A stretch of 11,793 nt of DNA, taken from positions 1-11,793 of the forward strand of contig JAKPQT010000087.1 in NCBI GenBank assembly GCA_029555885.1, written 5' to 3'. A model generated the notes under the pieces. The model had not been told where the DNA came from, made no database searches, and saw nothing but the letters and a program-made list of their open reading frames with translations. Origin of the DNA: Chloroflexota bacterium (lineage in GTDB: Bacteria > Chloroflexota > Anaerolineae > CG2-30-64-16). This document shows positions 1 to 6,051 of the stretch, piece by piece. Both the position numbers and the translations under genes were made by a program. Every line of letters begins with the position of its first letter. Position 1 is the stretch's first letter.

Positions 1-1068
1 GCGCGGCGCTGCCCAACCTGCCGTGGCAGCCGATGAACATCCGCGACCGACATCCCTGCGACGGATGAGAACATCAACCTTGCTAACCTGGCGATGTACG
101 ACTATGGCCGGGGGCTGTGGCTGCGCGAGCACGGCAGTCCGTGGATGTTCGAGTACATGCCCATCTCCGTGCAGACCCCGCGCGAGGAGTTCTTCCTGCC
201 CAACAGCCGCAGCGCATCTGCCACAGTGCCGCTCGCCGTCACGGTGACGCCGGGTCGCCAGGCGCCGCTTGCCAGGGCGTACCGAGTGGCGTCGGCGCAG
301 CCGTGGACGTTCCAGTTGCACCAGTTTTACTTCCCCGGCTGGGAAGCGGTGATCGATGGCCGTGTGCGGCCCGCATCGGCCACCGGGCCGCTCGGCCTGG
401 CGGGTGTGACAGTGCCCGCAGGCGAGCATGCGATCGTCTTCCGCTTCGGCTCGACCCTCCCGCGGCGGATCGGGTGGGCGATCACGCTCGCGACGCTGGC
501 CGGAGTACTGCTGTTCAGTGGTATGCACATTTGGAGTCGAGGCTTTAGCCGGTTAGCCTGGCTGCGTGCGCGTCTGGTCCCGTTTATCGTCATCATCGTC
601 ATTTACGCGGTCCTGACCGCGGCCGCGCGGCTGGCGCGGCCCGCGGACTTCACCCCTGTGGCCGTCGGCGCGAACTTCGCCAACCAGGTGCAGTTGGCAG
701 GCTACCATGCGCCGGCAGACACCCTGCGCCCTGACCGGGAGGCTGCGGTGCTGCTGCACTGGCTGGCCCTGACCGACCCGGCGACGAACTACAAGGTCTT
801 TGTGCATCTGGTCGACGCGGGCGGCCAGCTCTGGGCGCAGCACGACGGCGAGCCGGGCTTCTTCTTCTCCCCCACGACGCGCTGGCAGGCGGGGGAGGTG
901 GTGGACGACACGCACATCCTCGAATGGCAGGGCGACCCGCCGCCGGGCCGCTACCAGTTGCGGGCGGGGCTGTATGACCCGGCAACAGGCGCACGGTTGG
1001 CCGTCCTCGGCCCGGACGGGCAGCCGGTCGCGGACCAGGTGCTGCTGGCGGAGTTCGATATGCCATGA
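1..1068 (+). CDS. C-terminal part of a PTPS_related-type membrane protein, 5' partial and apparently frameshifted
   Basis: The protein shares its architecture with the complete gene that follows, so it is a tandem paralog whose N-terminal membrane region lies before the window. The clean open frame runs from 37 to the TGA at 1066-1068, with a first in-frame ATG at 94. Positions 3-50 in another frame read LPNLPWQPMNI, which resembles the paralog's LPHLPLGPLSF, so a frameshift probably lies near 41-51. In order are an extracytoplasmic beta-rich segment with LHQFYFPGWEAVIDG, ending VPAGEHAIVFRFGS; a membrane helix at about nt 475-530; a linker carrying a 21-nt repeat arm (533-553); a second helix at about nt 575-630; and a C-terminal domain with YKVFVHLVDAGGQ, QHDGEP, PTTRWQAGEVV and LRAGLYDP. 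The family is assigned to envelope glycan or glycolipid assembly by inference; the substrate is unknown. If the frameshift is real this copy is a pseudogene or is expressed only as its C-terminal half. Confidence 0.72.
533..553 (+). repeat. Single arm of a dispersed palindromic repeat, inside the first membrane-protein gene
   Basis: These 21 bases (starting GGAGTCGAGGCTTTAGCC) are identical to the left arm of the complete palindrome at 2922-2942. No matching right arm follows, so this is a half or decayed copy. It is translated as part of WSRGFSRL, in a different reading frame from the copy in the next gene. Confidence 0.8.
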
Positions 1069-3503
1069 AGCGGCTCCGTGCGTTCCTGCTTGCGCTGCTG
1101 TCTTTGCCCGCAGTTGTGCCGCTGCTGCGAGGCGGCTTCTTCGCGTCGGATGACGGGCTGTTTCACGTCTACCGCGCGGCCGCGCTGGCGGACGCATGGC
1201 AGCAGGGCGTGCTGCATCCGCGGCTCTTCCCCGACTTCGGCTTCGGCTACGGACAGGCGGTCCTCAACTTCTATGCGCCCCTGGCCTACTGGCCGCCCGC
1301 GCTCCTGTCACTGTTGGGCATCTCGCCGTCCGCCGCCGTGGAAATCACCTTCGCGTTGGGGTTCGTCCTCGCGGCCCTCGCGGCCTATGGCTTTGCCCGC
1401 TCCCTGTGGGGACCGTGGGGCGGGCTGCTCGCGGCCGTCGCGTACACCTACTTCCCCTACCACCTGGCCGATGTCTACGTGCGCGGCGCGCTGCCCGAGC
1501 ACCTGGCCTTCATTTGGCCGCCGCTCATCCTCTGGGCGCTGACTGCGGTCTTTAGGTCCGCGCAGCCGCGGCCGCCGCTCCTGTGGGGTGCACTGACCTG
1601 GGCCGGGCTGGTCTATACCCACAACCTGACCGCGCTGCTGATGCTGCCGGTCGCCATCCTGTACGCCGCGCTGCTGGCCGGCTGGACGCGGGAGCCGCGC
1701 CGCCTGCTTCATGCGGCCGCGATGCTCGCGCTCGGCCTGGGGCTGAGCGCGCCGCTGTGGCTGCCCTACTTCGCGGAGAGCCGGTTTGTCGGGCTGGCGC
1801 TCGGCCCCTCGGATGGGTACAAGGCCCACCTCGCGCCATTGGGACAGCTCGTGCAGGCCGCGCTGTTTTACCGCTATCGTGAGCGGTCGCCGGTTGTTTC
1901 GCCCGACGCGCTGCGGGCCGATTACCCACTGAGTTGGATCGTGGTCGCGCTGCTTGTCTTCGCGTTCGGCTTGTGGGTATGGCGCGGCCGGCGACAGACC
2001 GCCCGGCCCATCATGGGCTTCGGGCTCCTGCTGGTTGTCGTGGCCACGTTGATGACCTCCGCCGCGAGCCTGCCCATCTGGGAGCCGCTGACGCCGGTCC
2101 TGGGCAGCCTCCAGTATCCTTGGCGGTTCATGGTGCTCGTCGCGGTGGGGCTGATCCCGATTGCCGCCGCGCTGCCGGGGCTGCTGGATGGCTTGATAGG
2201 CTTTACCGAGCATCCTGAGCGGAAGGGCGTCGCTCAGCCAGGCAAGGCTTGGCTGCGACGCACGCAGTCGAAGGATGTGACCCCAGCCACAACTCATCCT
2301 TCGATTGGTCATAGCTCATCAACAGCATTGAGCCGTTCACCCGCTCAGGATGCTTCCATCATTGGGTTGATCCTCGTCATCCTCGTGGTCCTATTGCTCA
2401 TCCAGCCGCTGCCGCACCTGCCGCTCGGCCCTCTGTCCTTCACTGCAGCAGAGGCCGCGACGCCGGACCGCATGTGGCAGGAGGACCATGCTGCAGGGCA
2501 GGTCGGCGCGACCTGGACGGGCGAGTTCCTGCCGCTGACAGTGACGGAACAACGGTGGGCGCTCGGACGTCCGCGAGAAGGAGCCACCGACGCGCCTGCC
2601 CCGGTGGAACGTCCCGTGGTGACCATAGAGCGGGCCAGCTATGACAGCCTGACGCTGGCGGTTGAGTCCGGCGCGCCGCTGACGCTTCGCCTGCACCAGT
2701 TCCACCTGCCCATGTGGCGGGCCTGGCTCAACCGCGTCGAGGTCGCAACCCACCCGTCCGGCGAATTGGGACTCGTCAGCGTCGATGTGCCCGCAGGCCG
2801 CCAAAGTGTCGCGCTGCGTTTCGGTCCGTCGCGCTCCTGGACAATCGCCGGAGTGCTCGCCGGGCTGGCGGTACTCGCGTGGGCTGTGTTGGCGTTTGCC
2901 TCCGCCGTTCCAGTTGCGGGTGGAGTCGAGGCTTTAGCCGGTCACGTTCCGGCTCCACGTCCACGCCCAAACCGGCTGAAGCCTCGACTCCGGCAGTCTG
3001 CCGGTGTTGGAGGGACAGCTTCCCGCGGCCTGCGCGTCGCAGGGGTCGCGCTGGTTATCTGCGCGCTGGTGCTGGCGCTCAATGGGTGGGGCGTGGGCCG
3101 GCGAAGCTGGACGCCGCAGCCTGCTCAGACGGCGGTTGGGGATGTGGCGCTGCTGGTCGGGTATGACGTAGAGACCGTGCGCGATGCGCTCGACGTGACG
3201 CTCTACTGGTATGCGCTGCGCGAGGTCAGCACGGACTACAAGGTCTTCGTCCATGCACTGGGCATAGACGGGCAGGTGATCGGCCAGCACGACGGCGACC
3301 CGGTCGGCGGCTTCACGCCCACGACGCGCTGGCGTGCCGGTGAGGTCATCGTGGATCGGCATCGCGTGCCGCTGCCTGCGGGCCTGTCGGGGGAGGTCGG
3401 CATCCGGGCCGGCATGTACCAGCCGGAGCTATTACAAAACCTCCCGCTCGACCCGCCGACCGCCGATGGCCGTGTGGATTTGGGGACGGTCACGGTGCGG
3501 TAG
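1065..3503 (+). CDS. PTPS_related (PF10131-like) multi-pass membrane protein, GT-C-like, with in-frame repeat insertions
   Basis: An 812-residue integral membrane protein. Residues 1-380 hold about ten or eleven hydrophobic helices. The first outer loop has SDDGLFHVYRA (Asp29-Asp30), the acidic pair expected of GT-C glycosyltransferase folds, followed by FGYGQAVLNFYAPL and YFPYHLADVYVRGALPEH, which are typical of PTPS_related proteins. The family name is misleading: nothing here resembles the soluble pterin enzyme. Residues 382-430 are a hydrophilic insert encoded by inverted repeats, followed by a helix (about 431-447). Next come an outer beta-rich segment (RLHQFHLPMWRAW, VPAGRQSVALRFGP), a helix (about 592-617), a second repeat-encoded linker (620-643), a helix (about 655-676) and a C-terminal domain with YKVFVHALG, QHDGDP and PTTRWRAGEVI, matching the upstream paralog. 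The start overlaps the upstream stop (ATGA), with GGAG ten bases before it. A role in envelope polysaccharide or glycolipid synthesis is inferred from the fold and the ligase-like neighbour. Confidence 0.85.
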   Translation: MKRLRAFLLALLSLPAVVPLLRGGFFASDDGLFHVYRAAALADAWQQGVLHPRLFPDFGFGYGQAVLNFYAPLAYWPPALLSLLGISPSAAVEITFALGFVLAALAAYGFARSLWGPWGGLLAAVAYTYFPYHLADVYVRGALPEHLAFIWPPLILWALTAVFRSAQPRPPLLWGALTWAGLVYTHNLTALLMLPVAILYAALLAGWTREPRRLLHAAAMLALGLGLSAPLWLPYFAESRFVGLALGPSDGYKAHLAPLGQLVQAALFYRYRERSPVVSPDALRADYPLSWIVVALLVFAFGLWVWRGRRQTARPIMGFGLLLVVVATLMTSAASLPIWEPLTPVLGSLQYPWRFMVLVAVGLIPIAAALPGLLDGLIGFTEHPERKGVAQPGKAWLRRTQSKDVTPATTHPSIGHSSSTALSRSPAQDASIIGLILVILVVLLLIQPLPHLPLGPLSFTAAEAATPDRMWQEDHAAGQVGATWTGEFLPLTVTEQRWALGRPREGATDAPAPVERPVVTIERASYDSLTLAVESGAPLTLRLHQFHLPMWRAWLNRVEVATHPSGELGLVSVDVPAGRQSVALRFGPSRSWTIAGVLAGLAVLAWAVLAFASAVPVAGGVEALAGHVPAPRPRPNRLKPRLRQSAGVGGTASRGLRVAGVALVICALVLALNGWGVGRRSWTPQPAQTAVGDVALLVGYDVETVRDALDVTLYWYALREVSTDYKVFVHALGIDGQVIGQHDGDPVGGFTPTTRWRAGEVIVDRHRVPLPAGLSGEVGIRAGMYQPELLQNLPLDPPTADGRVDLGTVTVR
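2209..2354. repeat. Nested inverted-repeat insert inside the PTPS_related gene
   Basis: The outer arms AGCATCCTGAGCGG (2209-2222) and CCGCTCAGGATGCT (2341-2354) are perfect complements. The inner arms CAGTCGAAGGATG (2265-2277) and CATCCTTCGATTG (2295-2307) pair at 12 of 13 positions, the odd one being a G-T wobble. A further imperfect stem pairs 2227-2240 with 2250-2261. The block can be read as two head-to-head units, each joining a CATCCTGAGCG end to a CGAAGGATG end. It stays open in the gene's frame and encodes about 49 hydrophilic residues between two membrane helices. Confidence 0.8.
2922..2991. repeat. Complete palindromic repeat inside the PTPS_related gene
   Basis: The left arm 2922-2942 and right arm 2971-2991 are complementary at 20 of 21 positions, the exception being a T/G pair that would wobble in RNA. 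The loop is 28 bases. The left arm is identical to 533-553 in the upstream paralog. The element is translated without a stop into a Pro/Arg-rich linker (GVEALAGH...RPNRLKPRL) between two membrane helices. Confidence 0.85.
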
Positions 3504-3514
3504 TGGGCAGGCAA

Positions 3515-3565
3515 AGAGACCTGTTTCCGTGCGCAGCGGAGCTGCGCCTGAGGAAACGGGTCTCT
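3515..3565. repeat. Long hairpin between the PTPS_related gene and the ligase-like gene
   Basis: Outer arms AGAGACCTGTTTCC (3515-3528) and GGAAACGGGTCTCT (3552-3565) pair at 13 of 14 positions plus a wobble. Inner arms GCGCAGC (3531-3537) and GCTGCGC (3541-3547) pair perfectly around a GGA loop. The hairpin begins 12 bases after the upstream stop codon. There is no run of T after it, so it is not a classical intrinsic terminator. It could still block readthrough or protect the mRNA end, and it may be another dispersed palindromic element. Confidence 0.7.
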
Positions 3566-3598
3566 GGAGGGCTTCGTTTCAATCAGTTGCCGCGTAGA

Positions 3599-3607
3599 TG
3601 GTATAAT
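3599..3607 (+). promoter_or_regulatory. Extended -10 promoter of the O-antigen ligase-like gene
   Basis: TGGTATAAT contains a perfect TATAAT (3602-3607) preceded by the TGn extension. Only a poor -35 candidate (TTTCAA at 3577-3582, 19-base spacer) is present, which is acceptable for an extended -10 promoter. Transcription would start near 3613-3615, two to four bases before the ATG at 3617. Confidence 0.65.
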
Positions 3608-3616
3608 GGGTTTCCT

Positions 3617-5110
3617 ATGATTGCTGACTTCCCGCAGACGGTGCTGCATCGCATCGAAGCTGCCTTGTATAGCCCGAACCGCCGCACGGCCTACGTCGCA
3701 CGCGGTCTGCTCTTCGCGCTCGCCGCGCTGGTCGCCGCGCTGACCGTCGCAGTCTTGGGGCCGCTGTACGCCATCGCCGGCTTCGTCGTGTTGATCGGCG
3801 GGCTGCTCATCCTGCGCGATATCCGGTGGGGGCTGCTCGCGTTGTTCGGAGTCATCGGCGTGCTGCCCTTCGCGGCCCTCCCCTTCAAGCTCGGCTTCCG
3901 GCCCACCTTCCTCGACGTGGCGCTGCTGGCCGTCTACTTCGTGTGGGTCTTGCGCGTGGTCACCCGCCGCGACCGGGAGCTGGTCGGCACCGCGCTCGGC
4001 CCGCTGGTCTTCCTGTTCCTGTTGATGGCCGTCTTCTCGTTCGCCAACGGCCTGCGCTATAGCCGGCCCAGCATGACGGTCATCCGCAACTTCGCGGAGC
4101 TGGCGCTGGCCATCGCTTTCTTCTTCGTGCTGGTCAACACCCTACGCTGCCGCGCCGACGTGGACTTCATGGCCCGCCTCGTGATGCTGGCCGGGGCCGC
4201 CGGGGCCGCCATCGCGGTCGCCTTCTACATCATCCCCGAGACCTGGACCATCCGCATCCTGAATGCGCTCGTCCGCTTCAACTATCCGGGCGGCGCGGGC
4301 GCGCTGCGCTACATCGAGGACAGCGCGGACAACCCCATGCGCGCCATCGGCACGATGGTCGACCCCAACGTGCTCGGCGGGTTCCTGATCCTGGTCACGG
4401 CCTTCACGCTGCCCCAACTGGTCAGTCCGCGGCCGCTGTTCCGCCGTTCGTGGATCCTCGCCTTCGTGGGGGCCGAGGTCCTGGCGCTGTACCTGACATA
4501 CAGCCGCGGCTCGATGGCCGGACTGGTGGCTGGGCTGGCCATCATCGGCCTGTTGCGCTATCGAAAGCTGCTGCTGGCCGGAGTTGTCGCGGCGGGGCTG
4601 CTGATCTTCCTGCCGCAGACGCAGGCATACATCGTGCGGTTTGTCGAGGGCATCCAGCTCCAGGACCGGGCGACGCTGATGCGGCTCGGCGAATACAAGG
4701 ACGCGCTCGCGCTGATTGCCCGCTATCCGTGGCTGGGGGTCGGCTTTGCCGGTTCACCTGACGCCGACCTGTACGTGGGTGTGTCGAACGTCTACCTGCT
4801 GATGGCCGAGATCATGGGCGTGATCGGGGTGACGGTGTTCCTCCTGGTGCTGGCCGGCTACCTGCGCAGCCTGTGGGTGGCCTGGCGGAAGAACACGGAT
4901 CCCGGGCTGGAAGCCCTGTTCCTCGGCCTCGGCGCCGCGATCGTCGGCGGCATGGTCGGCGGCATCTTCGATCACTACCTGTTCAATCTGGTCTATCCGC
5001 ACATGGGCGTCCTGCTCTGGACCTATCTCGGGCTCGGCATGGCGGCCACGCGTCTGGTGGCGCCGCCCGCGCCTGTCGCTGTCAGTAGCGCCCTAACTGA
5101 AGTTGTGTAG
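3617..5110 (+). CDS. O-antigen ligase/polymerase family (Wzy_C-like) membrane protein
   Basis: A 497-residue protein made almost entirely of membrane helices, probably acting at the outer face of the membrane to polymerise or transfer lipid-linked glycans. Helices begin at about residue 24. YSRGS (295-299) and RYPWLGVGFAG (from Arg369) are landmarks of the Wzy_C domain, with the usual large outer loop between them. The family motif H[NSQ]x9Gxx[GTY] is present as Ser390-Asn391-x9-Gly401-x2-Gly404, so the usual histidine is replaced by serine. I chose ATG 3617 because it lies just downstream of a strong promoter and begins MIADFPQTVL. The frame is also open back to a GTG at 3503, but that version would translate the intergenic hairpin into 38 unlikely residues. 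No Shine-Dalgarno sequence precedes 3617, which fits near-leaderless initiation. The neighbouring GT-C-like genes support an envelope-glycan role; ligase versus polymerase cannot be decided from sequence. Confidence 0.82.
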   Translation: MIADFPQTVLHRIEAALYSPNRRTAYVARGLLFALAALVAALTVAVLGPLYAIAGFVVLIGGLLILRDIRWGLLALFGVIGVLPFAALPFKLGFRPTFLDVALLAVYFVWVLRVVTRRDRELVGTALGPLVFLFLLMAVFSFANGLRYSRPSMTVIRNFAELALAIAFFFVLVNTLRCRADVDFMARLVMLAGAAGAAIAVAFYIIPETWTIRILNALVRFNYPGGAGALRYIEDSADNPMRAIGTMVDPNVLGGFLILVTAFTLPQLVSPRPLFRRSWILAFVGAEVLALYLTYSRGSMAGLVAGLAIIGLLRYRKLLLAGVVAAGLLIFLPQTQAYIVRFVEGIQLQDRATLMRLGEYKDALALIARYPWLGVGFAGSPDADLYVGVSNVYLLMAEIMGVIGVTVFLLVLAGYLRSLWVAWRKNTDPGLEALFLGLGAAIVGGMVGGIFDHYLFNLVYPHMGVLLWTYLGLGMAATRLVAPPAPVAVSSALTEVV

Positions 5111-5131
5111 CCCTGTCCTTTGTGGTATAGT
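5103..5131 (+). promoter_or_regulatory. Promoter of the STAS signalling operon
   Basis: TTGTGT (5103-5108), a 17-base spacer and TATAGT (5126-5131) make a housekeeping-type promoter. A TG at 5123-5124 adds an extended -10 (TGGTATAGT). The -35 box overlaps the last codons and stop of the ligase-like gene. The expected start near 5138 gives a leader of about 52 bases before the STAS ATG. Confidence 0.65.
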
Positions 5132-5189
5132 CGGCTGCATAGTCACGACCCTTATTCTTTTGACATAAGCCCCACCCCAGGAGGTAAGC

Positions 5190-5525
5190 ATGGAATTCTC
5201 CAGCATCGATCTTAAGCGGTGTACGCTGGTTCGCCTTTCCGGCCGTATCGACGGCAGCGTCGCCCCTGATTTGGGCGCCAAGTTGCGCGAGCTCACCGAT
5301 GCCGGGCACTACAAACTGGTCCTCAACATGAAAGACGTGAACTACACCTCCAGCGCGGCGCTGCGCGAGCTGATCAGCACGTGGAAGAACTGCCGCCGCT
5401 GGAATCGCGGGGACATGCGTCTGGCCGAAGTCAATCCCAACATCAAGAAGGTTCTTGACCTGACGGGCTTGAGCACGCAGTTTATCATCTTCGACACTGA
5501 GGCTCAGGCAGTTGGGAGCTTCTAA
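5190..5525 (+). CDS. STAS-domain anti-sigma-factor antagonist (SpoIIAA/RsbV-like)
   Basis: A 111-residue single-domain STAS protein, the usual length of the family. These cytoplasmic proteins bind the anti-sigma kinase when unphosphorylated and are inactivated by phosphorylation on a serine at the start of a helix. The motif here is NYTSSAALREL (51-61); Ser55 aligns with the phosphoacceptor of SpoIIAA-type proteins (DSSG), with Ser54 beside it. LVRLSGRIDGSVAPDLGAKL (13-32) is the characteristic beta-strand and turn. The start is well supported by AGGAGG at 5179-5184, five bases before the ATG. It is the first gene of a block that also encodes the matching kinase and SpoIIE-type phosphatase, so it is very likely their shared switch protein. 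The TSSA variant in place of DSSG is common in stand-alone antagonists and should still be phosphorylatable. Confidence 0.92.
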   Translation: MEFSSIDLKRCTLVRLSGRIDGSVAPDLGAKLRELTDAGHYKLVLNMKDVNYTSSAALRELISTWKNCRRWNRGDMRLAEVNPNIKKVLDLTGLSTQFIIFDTEAQAVGSF

Positions 5526-5542
5526 GCCCGCCTGAGGGTGCG

Positions 5543-5590
5543 AGAAGCTGGAAGTCGCCATTTGGGGCCGGCCTCCAGCTTCTTTTCGTT
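5543..5590 (+). terminator. Terminator-like hairpin between the STAS and kinase genes
   Basis: AGAAGCTGGA (5543-5552) and TCCAGCTTCT (5574-5583) are perfect 10-bp complements separated by 21 bases that include GGCCGGCC. A T-rich run, TTTCGTT, follows directly. No separate promoter is evident before the kinase gene 24 bases later, so this is more likely a partial terminator setting the ratio of STAS to kinase than a complete stop. Confidence 0.6.
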
Positions 5591-5613
5591 TGAGCTCAAG
5601 GTGTGCCAGGCGT

Positions 5614-6051
5614 ATGGACGCTTTCCAGCGCGCAATCTCCGTCTACGACGCGGATGACCTGCCCGGGGTCTTTGCCTTCATGGAAGAAGCCTGCGAGGAT
5701 GCCCAGGTCGACCCAGGGCTTTGCTTCGACCTGCAGCTTGCGGTCGAAGAGGCCTGCTGCAATGTCATCGAGCATGCCTACGACGGGGCAGGCGGCGAAT
5801 TCACCATCTGGTTTGCTCGCCGGGGCCGTGACGTGGTCATCACGGTGCATGATCATGGCCGGCCGTTCACGCCCAGCGAGATTGCCCGGCCCGATCTGAC
5901 CCTGCCGCTGGAGCAGCGGCCCATCGGCGGTTTGGGGCTGTACATCATCTATCAGTTGATGGACGAAGTCCGATTTACCTTTACGGAGGATGGCAATACG
6001 CTCGTCATGGTGAAGCGGAATGCCATCCTCGTCAAGGAGGGGAATGGCTGA
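5614..6051 (+). CDS. Anti-sigma regulatory factor, SpoIIAB/RsbW-type serine kinase (HATPase_c_2)
   Basis: A 145-residue GHKL-type ATPase. Such kinases phosphorylate the STAS antagonist and, when not engaged by it, hold a sigma factor or other target inactive. The N box is AVEEACCNVIEHAY, with Glu46 (catalytic base position) and Asn50 (Mg ligand position). The G1 box is HDHGRPF, with Asp80 and Gly82, and the G2 glycines are in IGGLGLYII (104-112). All nucleotide-binding residues are therefore present and it should be active. I chose ATG 5614, which has AAGGTG about ten bases upstream. A TTG at 5590 in the same frame would add eight residues but sits in the T-run of the preceding hairpin and has no ribosome binding site. 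The 3' end overlaps the next gene by eight bases, which implies translational coupling to the phosphatase. No sigma factor is adjacent, so the target is unknown. Confidence 0.9.
   Translation: MDAFQRAISVYDADDLPGVFAFMEEACEDAQVDPGLCFDLQLAVEEACCNVIEHAYDGAGGEFTIWFARRGRDVVITVHDHGRPFTPSEIARPDLTLPLEQRPIGGLGLYIIYQLMDEVRFTFTEDGNTLVMVKRNAILVKEGNG

Noticed and set aside
1308..2312. A 334-codon minus-strand open frame opposite the PTPS_related gene
   Set aside because: Its composition (Arg, Gln, Gly, Pro) is that of an antisense shadow; the plus strand encodes a well-formed membrane protein.
2209..2991. CRISPR array or insertion sequence as an explanation for the repeats
   Set aside because: The repeats are inverted pairs without regular spacers, and there is no transposase gene or flanking terminal repeat of an insertion sequence.
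1065..3503. Pterin-synthase activity suggested by the family name PTPS_related
   Set aside because: The protein is a multi-pass membrane protein without the soluble enzyme's metal-binding histidines; the name is historical.
3503..3616. GTG 3503 as the start of the ligase-like protein
   Set aside because: The extra residues would be a translation of an intergenic hairpin, and the promoter at 3599-3607 would lie inside the gene.
5160..5165. A perfect TTGACA -35 hexamer upstream of the STAS gene
   Set aside because: No -10-like sequence lies 16-18 bases downstream; that position falls at the ribosome binding site. The promoter at 5103-5131 fits better.
5151..5169. CTTAT/ATAAG hairpin in the STAS leader
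   Set aside because: A five-base AT-rich stem is too weak to support a regulatory call.
5590..5613. TTG 5590 as the start of the kinase
   Set aside because: It lies in the T-rich tail of a hairpin and has no ribosome binding site; ATG 5614 gives the usual family length.
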